Shown in pieces: positions 51,099 through 60,651 of a DNA stretch of 64,000 bases. Source of the DNA: Cellulophaga lytica DSM 7489 (GTDB lineage: Bacteria; Bacteroidota; Bacteroidia; Flavobacteriales; Flavobacteriaceae). The notes under the pieces are model-generated. The model did no database searches. It worked only from the letters and a program-made list of their open reading frames with translations, and had not been told where the DNA came from. Position numbers and translations under genes: made by a program. Position 1 is the first letter of the stretch. The number at the start of each line of letters is the position of its first letter. The stretch is from the NCBI RefSeq assembly GCF_000190595.1, contig NC_015167.1, forward strand, positions 663,501 through 727,500, given 5' to 3'.

Positions 51099-51104
51099 AA
51101 CTCT

Positions 51105-53681
51105 ATGAAAATGTGCTTACGTAACACAAAACATTTTGCTAAAATAAGTTTATTATTGCTAGTTATAGCAATAACATCTTGTAATGCGTTAAAAAAAGTA
51201 GAAGAAGATGAACTTTTACTAACCAAAAATACCATTACAGCAGATGGTAAAAAAATAAAAAATGAAGAAGCTTACAGTTTAATTTCTCAAAAACCAAATA
51301 GCAATTTATTAGGGTATCCTTTACGTTTAAATTTATACAATTTAGCAAAAGACAACCCAGACTCTTTATACCAAGTTTGGCTGCACAAAAAACCAAAACG
51401 TGTTGCCCGTTTAAACAAATTACTTTCTAAAAAACAGGTAGACGGTTTAGGAGAATCTTTTATTGTAAAAGGAGCTAGCCAATGGCTAAAAAATATTGGA
51501 GAATCACCAGCTATTATAGACACAACTAAAACATCTAAATCTGCCAAACTTTTAAAATCTTATTACGACAGTAAAGGATATTTTGACACAAAATCATTTT
51601 ATCAAATAGATTCTAGCAACCGCAAACAACGTGCACAAATAAACTATAAATTAGAGCTTGGAGACCCTTACATTATAGATAGTATCACAAAAAACATTAC
51701 ATCAAAAACATTAGACTCTATTTACAAGTTAAACGCAGAAAATTCATTTTTAAAAGAAAAAGAGCAATACAATTCATCTAACTTTTATAAAGAACGAGAA
51801 CGATTAACTAATTTATTTAGAAACTCTGGCATATTTAATTTTCAAGAGAGCTCTATAGAATATTTTATTCCTAGTGATAGTACTAAAAAACCTATTTCTA
51901 AAAAAATGGAGGTTGAACTACAAATTAGCAACCTAAAACAAAGAGGACAAAATAAACTTACTGCCTATAAAATTTTTAAGTTTGATACTATAAATATTTA
52001 TACTGATTATTTTTTTGGAGATGATGTCTCTAAAATGAAATCTATCACCTATGATAATTACACTCTTTTTTATAAAGACAAGTTAAAGTATAAACCTAAA
52101 GCAATTACAAATGCTATTTTTATAAAAAAGGATAGTGTTTATAAAGAAATAAATAAGTCTAGGACCTACAAACAAATAAACAACTTAAATACTTTTAAAT
52201 ACCCAAACATTACGTTTGATACTTTAAGCAATAGGCTTAAAACTAACATATACTTATCTCCTTTAAAAAAGTACACATTAGAAACTAATATTGAAGGCAC
52301 ACACTCTAACATACAAAGGTTAGGTGCTGCGCTTAGTACATCTTTAAACATAAAAAATGTTTTTGGCGGTGCAGAAACACTTAGTATATCTGCACGTGGA
52401 TCTGTTGGTGTTTTAAGTGAAGTTAACAACCCAAATGAAAACTCTGTTTCTGAAATTGGGGCAGATGTAAACTTAACTGTACCAAGAATTTGGATGCCAT
52501 TTAAAACAAAGAAAATTATACCTCCTTATATGTTACCACAAACAAGAATGGTAATTGGCACAAATTTTCAGAAAAATATTGGTTTAGATAAGCAAAACTT
52601 TAATACTATTTTAGGGTACAACTGGTCTCCTACACAATTTAAAAAAAACTCTTTAGAGTTAATTAATATACAATTTATTAGAAACCTTAACCCAAATAGG
52701 TTTTATAATGTATACCAAAGCACCTACAAAAGGTTAGATGATGTAGCAGATGATTACCAAGATGATCCCGCATTAAGCGAGTTTTTTGAAACATCTGAGA
52801 ACGATTCTGACCCAAAACTAATAATTCCTACTGGTACAAGTGGCTTTATAGACCAAGTTTTAAACCAAGGTTTAATACCTACCACATCAGACAACTACAA
52901 AGAAGTTAGAAGTATAGATGAAAGAGAAAAAAGATTAACTGAAAACAACCTTATTTTCTCTACAAGTTTCTCTTATTCTAAAGACAGTAGAAAGGGTGTT
53001 AATGACAATGATTTTCATCAATTTAAAATTAAGGTAGAAAGCGCAGGAAACTTACTTTCTCTTATATCCGGAATTACAAAATTTAATGAGAATGAAGACG
53101 GACACAAAGAAATATTTGGTGTTCCTTTCTCCCAGTACATAAAAACAGATTTTGACTATATAAAACACTGGAGTTTTCCGTCTCAAAATGTTTTAGCTTT
53201 TAGAGGTTTCTTAGGTTTAGCAGTACCTTACGGCAACTCTAATAGTGTGCCATTTGCCAAAAGTTACTTTGCAGGTGGCTCTAATGACAACCGTGCATGG
53301 AACGCCTATTCATTAGGTCCAGGTAGCACACAATCTTTAAACGATTTTAATGAGGCCAACCTAAAAATTGCTGCAAATTTAGAATTTAGATTTCCTATTG
53401 CGGGTAGTATAAAAGGAGCTTTATTTGCAGATGCCGGTAACATTTGGAACGTTTTTGATAACGAAGAAAACGAAGATGCAATTTTTAAAGACTTTAATTC
53501 TTTAGAAGAAATTGCACTAGGCACTGGCTTTGGTTTAAGGTATGATTTTTCATACTTTGTACTGCGTTTAGATACGGGTTTTAAAACATACAATCCAGAG
53601 TTAGAAGCGTCAAAAAGATGGTTTAACGACTATAATTTTAGCAATGCAACAATTAACATTGGTGTTAATTATCCTTTTTAA
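51105..53681 (+). CDS. BamA/TamA family outer-membrane lipoprotein
   Basis: From 51105 the protein has 858 residues. A hydrophobic segment ends in a lipobox-like VIAITSC, so it is probably a lipoprotein. The periplasmic part has POTRA-like stretches, and the C-terminal ~350 residues form the Omp85 barrel. Its motifs include FAKSYFAGGSNDNRAWNAYSLGPG with the conserved G-x-RG/W loop, LAANLEFRFPI, and GALFADAGNIWN. It ends NVYPF-like (NIGVNYPF), a BamA-type C-terminal strand. Bacteroidota carry several Omp85 proteins; the porT-trmH-tamA order is common. It inserts or exports other outer-membrane proteins. Confidence 0.9.
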   Translation: MKMCLRNTKHFAKISLLLLVIAITSCNALKKVEEDELLLTKNTITADGKKIKNEEAYSLISQKPNSNLLGYPLRLNLYNLAKDNPDSLYQVWLHKKPKRVARLNKLLSKKQVDGLGESFIVKGASQWLKNIGESPAIIDTTKTSKSAKLLKSYYDSKGYFDTKSFYQIDSSNRKQRAQINYKLELGDPYIIDSITKNITSKTLDSIYKLNAENSFLKEKEQYNSSNFYKERERLTNLFRNSGIFNFQESSIEYFIPSDSTKKPISKKMEVELQISNLKQRGQNKLTAYKIFKFDTINIYTDYFFGDDVSKMKSITYDNYTLFYKDKLKYKPKAITNAIFIKKDSVYKEINKSRTYKQINNLNTFKYPNITFDTLSNRLKTNIYLSPLKKYTLETNIEGTHSNIQRLGAALSTSLNIKNVFGGAETLSISARGSVGVLSEVNNPNENSVSEIGADVNLTVPRIWMPFKTKKIIPPYMLPQTRMVIGTNFQKNIGLDKQNFNTILGYNWSPTQFKKNSLELINIQFIRNLNPNRFYNVYQSTYKRLDDVADDYQDDPALSEFFETSENDSDPKLIIPTGTSGFIDQVLNQGLIPTTSDNYKEVRSIDEREKRLTENNLIFSTSFSYSKDSRKGVNDNDFHQFKIKVESAGNLLSLISGITKFNENEDGHKEIFGVPFSQYIKTDFDYIKHWSFPSQNVLAFRGFLGLAVPYGNSNSVPFAKSYFAGGSNDNRAWNAYSLGPGSTQSLNDFNEANLKIAANLEFRFPIAGSIKGALFADAGNIWNVFDNEENEDAIFKDFNSLEEIALGTGFGLRYDFSYFVLRLDTGFKTYNPELEASKRWFNDYNFSNATINIGVNYPF

Positions 53682-53696
53682 CCCTAAATATTTTAT

Positions 53697-53704
53697 TACT
53701 TTTG
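53697..53704 (+). promoter_or_regulatory. TAnnTTTG -7 element before fbaA
   Basis: TACTTTTG, 35 bases upstream of the ATG at 53740; matches the consensus. Confidence 0.55.
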
Positions 53705-53739
53705 CTATGTTAATCTAATAAAATACCAACACATAAAGT

Positions 53740-54807
53740 ATGGCTCATAACATTAAACCAGGAGTTGCTACAGGCGACCAAGTACAAGAAATTTTTAACT
53801 ACGCAAAAGAAAAAGGCTTTGCCTTACCTGCTGTTAACGTAATTGGATCTGACACTATAAACAGTGTTTTAGAAACTGCAGCTAGCTTAAACGCTCCTGT
53901 AATTATTCAGTTCTCTAATGGAGGCGCACAATTTAACGCTGGTAAAGGATTGTCTAATGAAAACCAAAAAGCTGCTATTGCTGGTGCAGTTGCAGGTGCT
54001 AAACACGTTCATGAATTAGCAAAAGCTTATGGTGCAACTGTTATTTTACATACAGACCACTGCGCTAAAAAATTATTACCTTGGATTGATGGTTTACTAG
54101 ATGCTAGTGAAAAACATTATGCAGAAACTGGTAAATCTTTATTTAGCTCACATATGATAGATTTATCTGAAGAGCCAATTGAAGAAAATATTGAAATTTG
54201 TAAAGAATATCTTGCTAGAATGGCAAAAATGGATATGACTTTAGAAATAGAATTAGGTATAACTGGAGGTGAAGAAGACGGTGTAGATAATACAGATGTA
54301 GATGATTCTAAACTTTACACGCAACCAGAAGAAGTTGCATATGCTTACGAAGAGTTATCTAAAGTAAGCCCTAAGTTTACAATTGCAGCTGCATTTGGTA
54401 ATGTACACGGCGTTTACAAACCAGGTAATGTAAAATTAACTCCAAAAATTTTATTAAATTCACAAGAGTATATCACTAAAAAATACAATGTAGAAGAAAA
54501 CCATATAGACTTTGTTTTTCACGGAGGATCTGGTTCTACTTTAGAAGAAATTAGAGAAGCTATAGGATACGGAGTAATAAAAATGAATATTGATACAGAT
54601 TTACAATATGCATTTTTAGAAGGTGTAAGAGATTATGTAATGGGTAAAAAAGACTATTTGCAATCACAAATAGGAAACCCAGAAGGTGCAGATGTACCAA
54701 ATAAAAAGTTTTACGATCCAAGAGTTTGGCTTCGTGAAGGAGAAAAAACGTTTAGTACACGTTTAAAGAAAGCATTTGAGGATCTTAATAATGTAAACAC
54801 ATTATAA
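53740..54807 (+). CDS. fbaA: Class II fructose-bisphosphate aldolase
   Basis: Zinc-dependent cleavage of fructose-1,6-bisphosphate into glyceraldehyde-3-phosphate and dihydroxyacetone phosphate, in glycolysis and gluconeogenesis. 355 residues, the class IIa (FbaA-type) form. Motifs: GFALPAVNVIGSDTINSVLE, VILHTDHCAKKLLPW with the Zn His and catalytic Asp, ELGITGGEEDGVDN, FGNVHGVYKPGNVKL with a Zn His, DFVFHGGSGST, and KMNIDTDLQYAF. The second glycolytic gene of the window with gpmI. It is followed 33 bases later by accD. Confidence 0.97.
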   Translation: MAHNIKPGVATGDQVQEIFNYAKEKGFALPAVNVIGSDTINSVLETAASLNAPVIIQFSNGGAQFNAGKGLSNENQKAAIAGAVAGAKHVHELAKAYGATVILHTDHCAKKLLPWIDGLLDASEKHYAETGKSLFSSHMIDLSEEPIEENIEICKEYLARMAKMDMTLEIELGITGGEEDGVDNTDVDDSKLYTQPEEVAYAYEELSKVSPKFTIAAAFGNVHGVYKPGNVKLTPKILLNSQEYITKKYNVEENHIDFVFHGGSGSTLEEIREAIGYGVIKMNIDTDLQYAFLEGVRDYVMGKKDYLQSQIGNPEGADVPNKKFYDPRVWLREGEKTFSTRLKKAFEDLNNVNTL

Positions 54808-54840
54808 CAAACAGATCCCCACTTAACTTAATATTATTTT

Positions 54841-55719
54841 ATGTCGGCTTGGTTTAAAAGAAAAGAAAAAGGAATACAGACAGCTACAGAAGAGAAAAAA
54901 GACACACCTAAAGGATTGTGGTACAAATCTCCAACAGGTAAAATTGTTGAGTCTGAAGTTTTAGCAAAGAATTTTTACGTTAGTCCAGAAGATGACTACC
55001 ACGTAAGAATAGGAAGTAAGGAATATTTTGAAATACTTTTTGACGATAATAAGTTTAAAGAATTAGACGAGAAATTAACTTCTAAAGATCCTTTAAAGTT
55101 TGAAGACACTAAAAAGTATGTAGACCGCTTAAAAGCTGCTGAGAAAAAAACAGGATTAAATGACGCTGTTAGAACCGCTATTGGAAAATCTAATGGTAGT
55201 GATATAGTTATTGCCTGTATGGATTTTAGCTTTATTGGCGGCTCTATGGGTAGTGTTGTTGGCGAAAAAATAGCAAGAGCTATAGATTTTGCTATTAAAA
55301 AGAAGGTTCCTTTTATGATGATTTCAAAATCTGGAGGAGCACGTATGATGGAGGCTGCATTATCCTTAATGCAACTAGCAAAAACATCTGTTAAGTTAGC
55401 ACAACTTGCAGAGGCTGGCTTACCATACATATCTTTATGTACAGACCCAACTACGGGTGGTACAACAGCATCTTACGCAATGTTAGGAGATATCAACATA
55501 TCTGAACCTGGAGCCTTAATTGGCTTTGCAGGTCCTAGAATTGTAAAAGACACTACTGGTAAAGACCTTCCTGAAGGTTTTCAGTCTGCAGAATTTTTAA
55601 AAGAACACGGGTTTTTAGATTTTATTACACACAGAAGAGATTTAAAACAAAAAATAAATCTTTATCTAGATTTAATTCAGAACAAACCTGTTCGTAAACA
55701 TAAACCTATGTCTGCGTAA
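54841..55719 (+). CDS. accD: Acetyl-CoA carboxylase carboxyltransferase subunit beta, zinc ribbon lost
   Basis: AccD with AccA transfers the carboxyl group from biotin to acetyl-CoA, giving malonyl-CoA for fatty acid synthesis. 292 residues. The start [34 protein letters not shown] keeps the alignment of the E. coli N-terminus. The four Cys of the zinc ribbon are replaced: CDSCGQ by SPTGK, and the second CPKC by SPED. The crotonase-like core [22 protein letters not shown] and [26 protein letters not shown] are intact. Loss of the metal site is also my recollection for other Flavobacteriia, so it may be a lineage trait. Confidence 0.95.
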   Translation: MSAWFKRKEKGIQTATEEKKDTPKGLWYKSPTGKIVESEVLAKNFYVSPEDDYHVRIGSKEYFEILFDDNKFKELDEKLTSKDPLKFEDTKKYVDRLKAAEKKTGLNDAVRTAIGKSNGSDIVIACMDFSFIGGSMGSVVGEKIARAIDFAIKKKVPFMMISKSGGARMMEAALSLMQLAKTSVKLAQLAEAGLPYISLCTDPTTGGTTASYAMLGDINISEPGALIGFAGPRIVKDTTGKDLPEGFQSAEFLKEHGFLDFITHRRDLKQKINLYLDLIQNKPVRKHKPMSA

Positions 55720-55740
55720 GCAACATTATTTTATAATTTT

Positions 55741-55777
55741 ACAACCCTTGATTTATTATTATCAAGGGTTGTTTTTA
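55741..55777 (+). terminator. Terminator after accD
   Basis: ACAACCCTTGA / TCAAGGGTTGT with a short A/T loop, followed by TTTTTATT. Confidence 0.9.
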
Positions 55778-55861
55778 TTAGCAACATATCCAATTAAAGT
55801 AAAAATAGTATTCGCACAAAAAAATCTACACAGGTTAAGTTAAAGTGTAATAAATAAATTG

Positions 55862-55869
55862 TATATTTG
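55862..55869 (+). promoter_or_regulatory. TAnnTTTG -7 element before rpsO
   Basis: TATATTTG, 53 bases upstream of the ATG at 55923, leaving a leader long enough for a hairpin (TGATTG-AAAAC-CAATCA, 55875-55891). Confidence 0.6.
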
Positions 55870-55874
55870 CGGCT

Positions 55875-55891
55875 TGATTGAAAACCAATCA
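55875..55891 (+). other. Small hairpin in the rpsO leader
   Basis: A 6-bp stem TGATTG/CAATCA with loop AAAAC sits just after the predicted transcription start. S15 represses its own mRNA in several bacteria through unrelated leader structures. This could be a lineage-specific example, but the hairpin is small. Confidence 0.35.
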
Positions 55892-55922
55892 CATACATAA
55901 AAATCATTAAATAAATATTGGA

Positions 55923-56192
55923 ATGTATTTAACAAAAGAAGTAAAAGCCGAAATCTTTAAGAAATACGGTAAAAACGAAAACGATTCTGGTACTGCAGAA
56001 GCACAAATTGCTTTGTTCACACACAGAATTAACCACTTAACAGGTCACTTAAGAAATAATCATAAAGATTATAACACAGAGCGTTCTCTAGTTAAATTGG
56101 TAGGTAAAAGAAGAAGTCTTTTAGATTACTTAATCAAAAAAGATATTGTACGTTACCGTGCTATTATTAAAGAATTAGGTATTAGAAAATAA
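55923..56192 (+). CDS. rpsO: 30S ribosomal protein S15
   Basis: The 89-residue primary 16S rRNA-binding protein for the central domain of the small subunit. The whole sequence is canonical: LTKEVKAEIFKKYG, GTAEAQIALFTHRINHLTGHLRNNHKDYNTERSLVKLVGKRRSLLDYL and YRAIIKELGIRK. It is followed by a strong terminator and then pnp, the usual rpsO-pnp arrangement. Confidence 0.98.
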   Translation: MYLTKEVKAEIFKKYGKNENDSGTAEAQIALFTHRINHLTGHLRNNHKDYNTERSLVKLVGKRRSLLDYLIKKDIVRYRAIIKELGIRK

Positions 56193-56197
56193 TACAT

Positions 56198-56227
56198 AAA
56201 GGGAAAGCAATGCTTTCCCTTTTTTTA
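56198..56227 (+). terminator. Terminator between rpsO and pnp
   Basis: AAAGGGAAAGCA / TGCTTTCCCTTT stem and seven T; only 6 bases after the rpsO stop. Confidence 0.9.
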
Positions 56228-56410
56228 TACTAGTTAATTTATAATATTTATCTTAGCTAAAATTACAAAGACCTTGTTTTAGTACAAGGCAAAATTAAAA
56301 GCTTATTTATAGTTTTTCATTGGTCAACACAACAACACAACACCTCGCCCAACAAGGCGTAAGACCATTGTTTAACAAGCCTTAAAATTATAAGGCTTTA
56401 AAAAAAATTT
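56228..56410 (+). promoter_or_regulatory. Hairpin-rich pnp leader
   Basis: In about 180 bases three dyads can be seen: CCTTG...CAAGG (56272-56289), a long-range TGGTC...GACCA enclosing CGCC-CAACAA-GGCG (about 56319-56369), and a strong AAGCCTTA/TAAGGCTT (56377-56398). The last ends 12 bases before the pnp start. It may hide the ribosome site or be cut to allow autoregulation, as the pnp leader is in E. coli. Confidence 0.5.
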
Positions 56411-58654
56411 ATGATTCCAAAAGTATTTAAAGAGGTCATAGACCTTGGGGACGGTAGAGAAATCTCTATTGAAACCGGAAAATTAGCAAAACAGGCCCAC
56501 GGTTCTGTTGTTGTTCAATCTGGAAATTGTATGTTACTATGTACGTTAGTTTCTAACTACAAACAAAGTGATGTAGATTTTCTTCCTTTAACGGTAGATT
56601 ACCGTGAAAAATTTGCTTCTGCAGGTCGTTATCCTGGTGGTTTCTTCAAAAGAGAAGCAAGACCTAGTGATGGTGAAGTATTAACTATGCGTTTAGTAGA
56701 CCGTGTTTTACGTCCACTTTTCCCAAAAGATTACCACGCAGAAACTCAAGTTATGATACAGTTAATGTCTCATGATGAAAATGTAATGCCTGATGCTATG
56801 GCTGGTTTAGCAGCATCTGCAGCAATACAATTATCTGATGTACCTTTTGAAACTCCTATCTCTGAAGCTAGAGTTGGTCGTATTAATGGTGAATTCATCA
56901 TTAACCCAACCAGAGCTCAATTAGAAGAATCTGACATTGATATGATGATTGGTGCTTCTGCAGACTCTGTAATGATGGTTGAGGGTGAAATGCTTGAAAT
57001 TTCTGAAGAAGAAATGGCAGAGGCAATTAAATTTGCTCACGAAGCAATTAAAGTACAATGTGCTGCTCAAGTAAAATTAGCAGAAGCTTTTGGTAAAAAA
57101 GAAACACGTGAGTATGAGCCAGAAAGAGAAGATGAAGATTTAGCTAAGAAAATTTATGATATGGCATATGATAAAGTATATGCTGTAGCTAAAGCAGGCT
57201 CTTCTAAACACGAAAGAAGCACTGCTTTTGGTGAAATAAAAGAAGAAATAAAAGCTACTTTTTCTGAAGAAGAATTAGCAGACTATGGAGACTTAGTTTC
57301 TAAATACTACGCTAAAGCAGAAAAAGCTGCAATACGTAACTTAACTTTAGATGAAGGTTTACGTTTAGATGGTCGTAAGACTGATGAAATTAGACCAATT
57401 TGGTGTGAGGTAGATTACCTACCATCTACACACGGTTCTTCTATTTTTACACGTGGAGAAACTCAAGCATTAGCAACAGTTACTTTAGGAACTTCTAGAG
57501 AAGCTAACCAAATAGATATGCCATCTTACGAAGGTGAGGAGCGTTTTTATTTACACTACAACTTCCCTCCTTTTTCTACTGGTGAGGCTCGTCCTTTAAG
57601 AGGTACTTCTCGTCGTGAGGTTGGTCACGGTAACTTAGCACAACGTGCATTAAAAAATATGGTTCCCGCAGATTGCCCTTACACTGTTCGTGTAGTATCT
57701 GAGGTGTTAGAGTCTAACGGTTCTTCTTCTATGGCAACTGTTTGTGCTGGTACAATGGCATTAATGGATGCTGGTGTGCAACTTATTAAGCCAGTTTCTG
57801 GTATTGCAATGGGATTAATTTCTGATGCAGAAACAGGTAAATACGCTGTATTATCAGATATTTTAGGTGATGAAGATCATTTAGGTGATATGGACTTTAA
57901 GGTAACAGGTACTGAAGACGGTATTACTGCTTGCCAAATGGATATTAAAGTAAAAGGACTTTCTTATGAAATTCTTGTAAATGCTTTAAAACAAGCACGT
58001 GAAGGACGTTTACACATTTTAGGTAAATTAACAGATACTATTTCTGCTCCTGCAAGTGATGTTAAATCTCACTCTCCAAAAATGATTACCAGAAGAATTC
58101 CTAACGAATTTATTGGTGCATTAATTGGCCCAGGTGGTAAAGTTATTCAAGAGCTTCAGAAAGAAACAGGTACTACTATTGTAATTAATGAAGACCCTGA
58201 AACAGAAGAAGGTGTTGTTGAAATTTTAGGTACTGGGCAAGATGGTATAGATTCTGTTTTAGCTAAAATAGATTCGCTATTATTTAAACCAGAAAAAGGT
58301 AGTGTTTACGAAGTTAAAGTAATTAAAATGTTAGATTTTGGTGCTGTTGTAGAATATACAGAGGCTCCTGGAAACGAGGTTTTATTACACGTATCTGAGT
58401 TAGCATGGGAACGCACAGAAAATGTAACCGATGTTGTAAATATGGGAGACGTTTTTGACGTAAAATATTTTGGCGTAGATCCTAGAACACGTAAAGAAAA
58501 AGTATCTAGAAAAGCTTTATTGCCTAAACCAGAAGGTTATGTAGAAAGAGCTCCTAGAGAAAATAAAGGACGTGATAATAAAGGTAGAGATAATCGTGGT
58601 CGTGACAATCGTCGTGATGATCGTAAACCAAGAGAAAACAAAAAAGAAGATTAA
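56411..58654 (+). CDS. pnp: Polyribonucleotide nucleotidyltransferase (PNPase)
   Basis: A 3'-5' phosphorolytic exoribonuclease and degradosome partner. 747 residues: RNase PH domain 1 (FRREARPS-like [12 protein letters not shown]), helical linker, RNase PH domain 2 with [23 protein letters not shown], and catalytic [25 protein letters not shown] and [22 protein letters not shown] domain ([21 protein letters not shown]) and an S1 domain ([20 protein letters not shown]) follow. The basic, repeat-like tail [20 protein letters not shown] probably extends RNA binding. Confidence 0.98.
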   Translation: MIPKVFKEVIDLGDGREISIETGKLAKQAHGSVVVQSGNCMLLCTLVSNYKQSDVDFLPLTVDYREKFASAGRYPGGFFKREARPSDGEVLTMRLVDRVLRPLFPKDYHAETQVMIQLMSHDENVMPDAMAGLAASAAIQLSDVPFETPISEARVGRINGEFIINPTRAQLEESDIDMMIGASADSVMMVEGEMLEISEEEMAEAIKFAHEAIKVQCAAQVKLAEAFGKKETREYEPEREDEDLAKKIYDMAYDKVYAVAKAGSSKHERSTAFGEIKEEIKATFSEEELADYGDLVSKYYAKAEKAAIRNLTLDEGLRLDGRKTDEIRPIWCEVDYLPSTHGSSIFTRGETQALATVTLGTSREANQIDMPSYEGEERFYLHYNFPPFSTGEARPLRGTSRREVGHGNLAQRALKNMVPADCPYTVRVVSEVLESNGSSSMATVCAGTMALMDAGVQLIKPVSGIAMGLISDAETGKYAVLSDILGDEDHLGDMDFKVTGTEDGITACQMDIKVKGLSYEILVNALKQAREGRLHILGKLTDTISAPASDVKSHSPKMITRRIPNEFIGALIGPGGKVIQELQKETGTTIVINEDPETEEGVVEILGTGQDGIDSVLAKIDSLLFKPEKGSVYEVKVIKMLDFGAVVEYTEAPGNEVLLHVSELAWERTENVTDVVNMGDVFDVKYFGVDPRTRKEKVSRKALLPKPEGYVERAPRENKGRDNKGRDNRGRDNRRDDRKPRENKKED

Positions 58655-58677
58655 TTTATAATTTTCTTAAAATTATT

Positions 58678-58716
58678 AAGCCCAGCAATATTAAATTGCT
58701 GGGCTTTCTTTTTAGT
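58678..58716 (+). terminator. Terminator after pnp
   Basis: AAGCCCAGCAA / TTGCTGGGCTT with a 7-base loop and a T-rich tail. Confidence 0.9.
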
Positions 58717-58802
58717 TAAAAGAGGCTTTTAAAAAATTACTATTAACTAATTGTAAATCTAAAATAATAGTACTTTAGCTTTTTAAATAAAATGAAACAC
58801 AA

Positions 58803-59510
58803 ATGAAAACAAAAAGAACACTAACCGTAATTACCCTTATTACTATTTGTACCCTGTTACAATCTTGCTATGTTGCAAAAAAGTCTGATGATTTTTTTGG
58901 AATTGAAACATCTACCAAAAACACATTATACCTTATAGATATTTCTGGAAGTATGGAAGGTATTGATGAGGGCTCTGTAAAAGACCAAGTAGTAAGAGAA
59001 GTAGGCAACAAAGCTGGCAGTCAAGTTAGCAAAGCTATTGGTGGTAAAATTGGCTCTATTTTAGGGAAACAAGTTACTAAAGAAGCTACCAAGCTTGGCG
59101 CTGTAAAACGTAAATTAATACCTGCAATAAAAGGACTTCCTGATGGAAAAAAATTCTTAGTTTTTTCTTTTAATAATAATGTTACAAAACAAGCTACAGA
59201 ATTTAGAGTAGCTAGCAATACTACCAGAACATCATCTAACATATTTGTTCAAAATCTAAAAGCTAGTGGAGGAACTAATACTTTAGAAGGGTTATTAGAA
59301 GCATTATCTACAGCAGATGTTCAAGAAATTGTATTAATGAGTGATGGTCTTCCTAACAGCGGACCCAAAGCTGTTTTAGAAGAAATTAAAAAAGTAAATA
59401 CTAGCAATATTATTATACATACTATTGCTTTTGGTGAAGATGCAGATTTAGATTTTATGAGAACACTAGCTCAAGAAAATAATGGTACATTTATTACTTC
59501 AAAAATGTAA
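58803..59510 (+). CDS. VWA-domain lipoprotein
   Basis: A 235-residue lipoprotein: hydrophobic signal and lipobox TLLQSC, followed by a von Willebrand factor A domain. Its MIDAS residues are LIDISGSMEG (DxSxS), GGTNT (Thr) and MSDGLP (Asp). A Gly-rich insertion (KAGSQVSKAIGGKIGSILGKQ) sits just after the first strand. VWA domains bind proteins with a divalent metal; the partner is not known. It stands alone between two terminators. Outer or inner membrane, periplasmic face. Confidence 0.88.
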   Translation: MKTKRTLTVITLITICTLLQSCYVAKKSDDFFGIETSTKNTLYLIDISGSMEGIDEGSVKDQVVREVGNKAGSQVSKAIGGKIGSILGKQVTKEATKLGAVKRKLIPAIKGLPDGKKFLVFSFNNNVTKQATEFRVASNTTRTSSNIFVQNLKASGGTNTLEGLLEALSTADVQEIVLMSDGLPNSGPKAVLEEIKKVNTSNIIIHTIAFGEDADLDFMRTLAQENNGTFITSKM

Positions 59511-59562
59511 TATTACTTTACAGCAGCATAACTGTAATCTACTAAAAATTTTAAAAAACAAT

Positions 59563-59601
59563 AAAAAAAGTCCAAAAATTAATATTTTTGGGCTTTTTTT
59601 T
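59563..59601 (+). terminator. Terminator after the VWA lipoprotein
   Basis: AAAAAAGTCCAAAAAT / ATTTTTGGGCTTTTTT, a stem with one G-T pair, followed by more T. Confidence 0.8.
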
Positions 59602-59842
59602 ATCTAAAAACGCATTTTTTTGTCAAAAACCGACATTTTTTACCGACAGTATGTCACCTTTGTTTTGCTTTAAAAAAATTTCAATTTAAAATATTGCAAG
59701 CTTTTTACATATAGCTTAACAACATCATAATCTATAGACGTATGATTATCAAATTAATGATTTCCTAAAATTAGACTTTAATATCTGGACTCTTGCATAA
59801 TACTTGTGCCACTTAATGTATATAAAACAATATATACAAAAA
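59602..59842. other. Intergenic region before proC with repeated ACCGACA
   Basis: 240 bases without a gene. ACCGACA occurs at 59629-59635 and 59642-59648, and TGTC flanks both sides (59621-59624 and 59652-59655), making overlapping dyads. CACCTTTG at about 59656-59663 is one mismatch from the -7 consensus. This may be an operator-promoter of the proCBA operon, leaving a leader of about 180 bases. Confidence 0.35.
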
Positions 59843-60649
59843 ATGAAAGTATTAGTAATTGGTGCAGGTAATATGGGGTTAACATACTCAGAAGGTATGT
59901 CCAAATCTCCACTTCTAAACAAGCATAAACTTAGAATTTACGACACCGATCCAAAAAAAATTGAAACACTTAGAGAAAACCCAGCATTTAATGTTTTTGA
60001 CAATTTAGAAGATTGTCTTCCACAATCAGACTTGGTTTTTATTGCTGTTAAACCTTATCATAGTGATGATTTATTTTCTAAAATGAAAACTATGCTAAAC
60101 AACCAGCAAATAATTGTATCCTTAATGGCAGGCGTTACAATACAATCTATTAAAGATCGTCTAAACACAACAAAAGTAATACGCACAATGCCAAATTTAC
60201 CAGCACAGGTTGGTAAGGGTGTTACATCGTATACAGAGTCTAAAGATGTATCTAAAATAGAACTCCTAATGGTTCGTAATTTACTAGATACTACAGGAAC
60301 ATCTATACATGTTAAAACAGAAAATTTTATAGATGCATCTACAGGAATCTCAGGAAGTGGTCCTGCATATGTTTTTTACTTTATGCAATCTATGCTAGAA
60401 GCCGCTTTAAAAATGGGCTTTTCTGAGTACGACTCTAAAGTTCTTGTTAGTAGTACTTTTGAAGGCGCTATAGAGCTTTTTAACCAAAATGATATTTCTC
60501 CAAAAAAATGGATAGACCGCGTTGCATCTAAAGGTGGTACCACACAAGCTGCTATAGATTCTATGGAAGACAACAACGTAAAACAGCTTATACAAGATGC
60601 CGCATATGCTGCATTTAATAGAGCTATAGAAATGGGTAAAGAAAAGTAA
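59843..60649 (+). CDS. proC: Pyrroline-5-carboxylate reductase
   Basis: Last step of proline synthesis: reduces pyrroline-5-carboxylate to proline with NADPH. The start at 59843 (MKVLVIGAGNMG) gives 268 residues, with the Rossmann GxGxxG-type motif right at the N-terminus. A frame from 59804 adds 13 residues before it. Conserved: IAVKPYHSDDL, VSLMAGVTIQSIKD, RTMPNLPAQVGKGVTSY, ASTGISGSGPAYVFYFMQSMLEAA and SKGGTTQAAIDSME. It is the first gene of proC-proB-proA, with a 2-base gap to proB. Confidence 0.95.
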   Translation: MKVLVIGAGNMGLTYSEGMSKSPLLNKHKLRIYDTDPKKIETLRENPAFNVFDNLEDCLPQSDLVFIAVKPYHSDDLFSKMKTMLNNQQIIVSLMAGVTIQSIKDRLNTTKVIRTMPNLPAQVGKGVTSYTESKDVSKIELLMVRNLLDTTGTSIHVKTENFIDASTGISGSGPAYVFYFMQSMLEAALKMGFSEYDSKVLVSSTFEGAIELFNQNDISPKKWIDRVASKGGTTQAAIDSMEDNNVKQLIQDAAYAAFNRAIEMGKEK

Positions 60650-60651
60650 AA

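Noticed and set aside
56228..56410. Known riboswitch or leader class before pnp
   Set aside because: The dyads are clear, but no conserved core of any riboswitch family known to me can be recognised.
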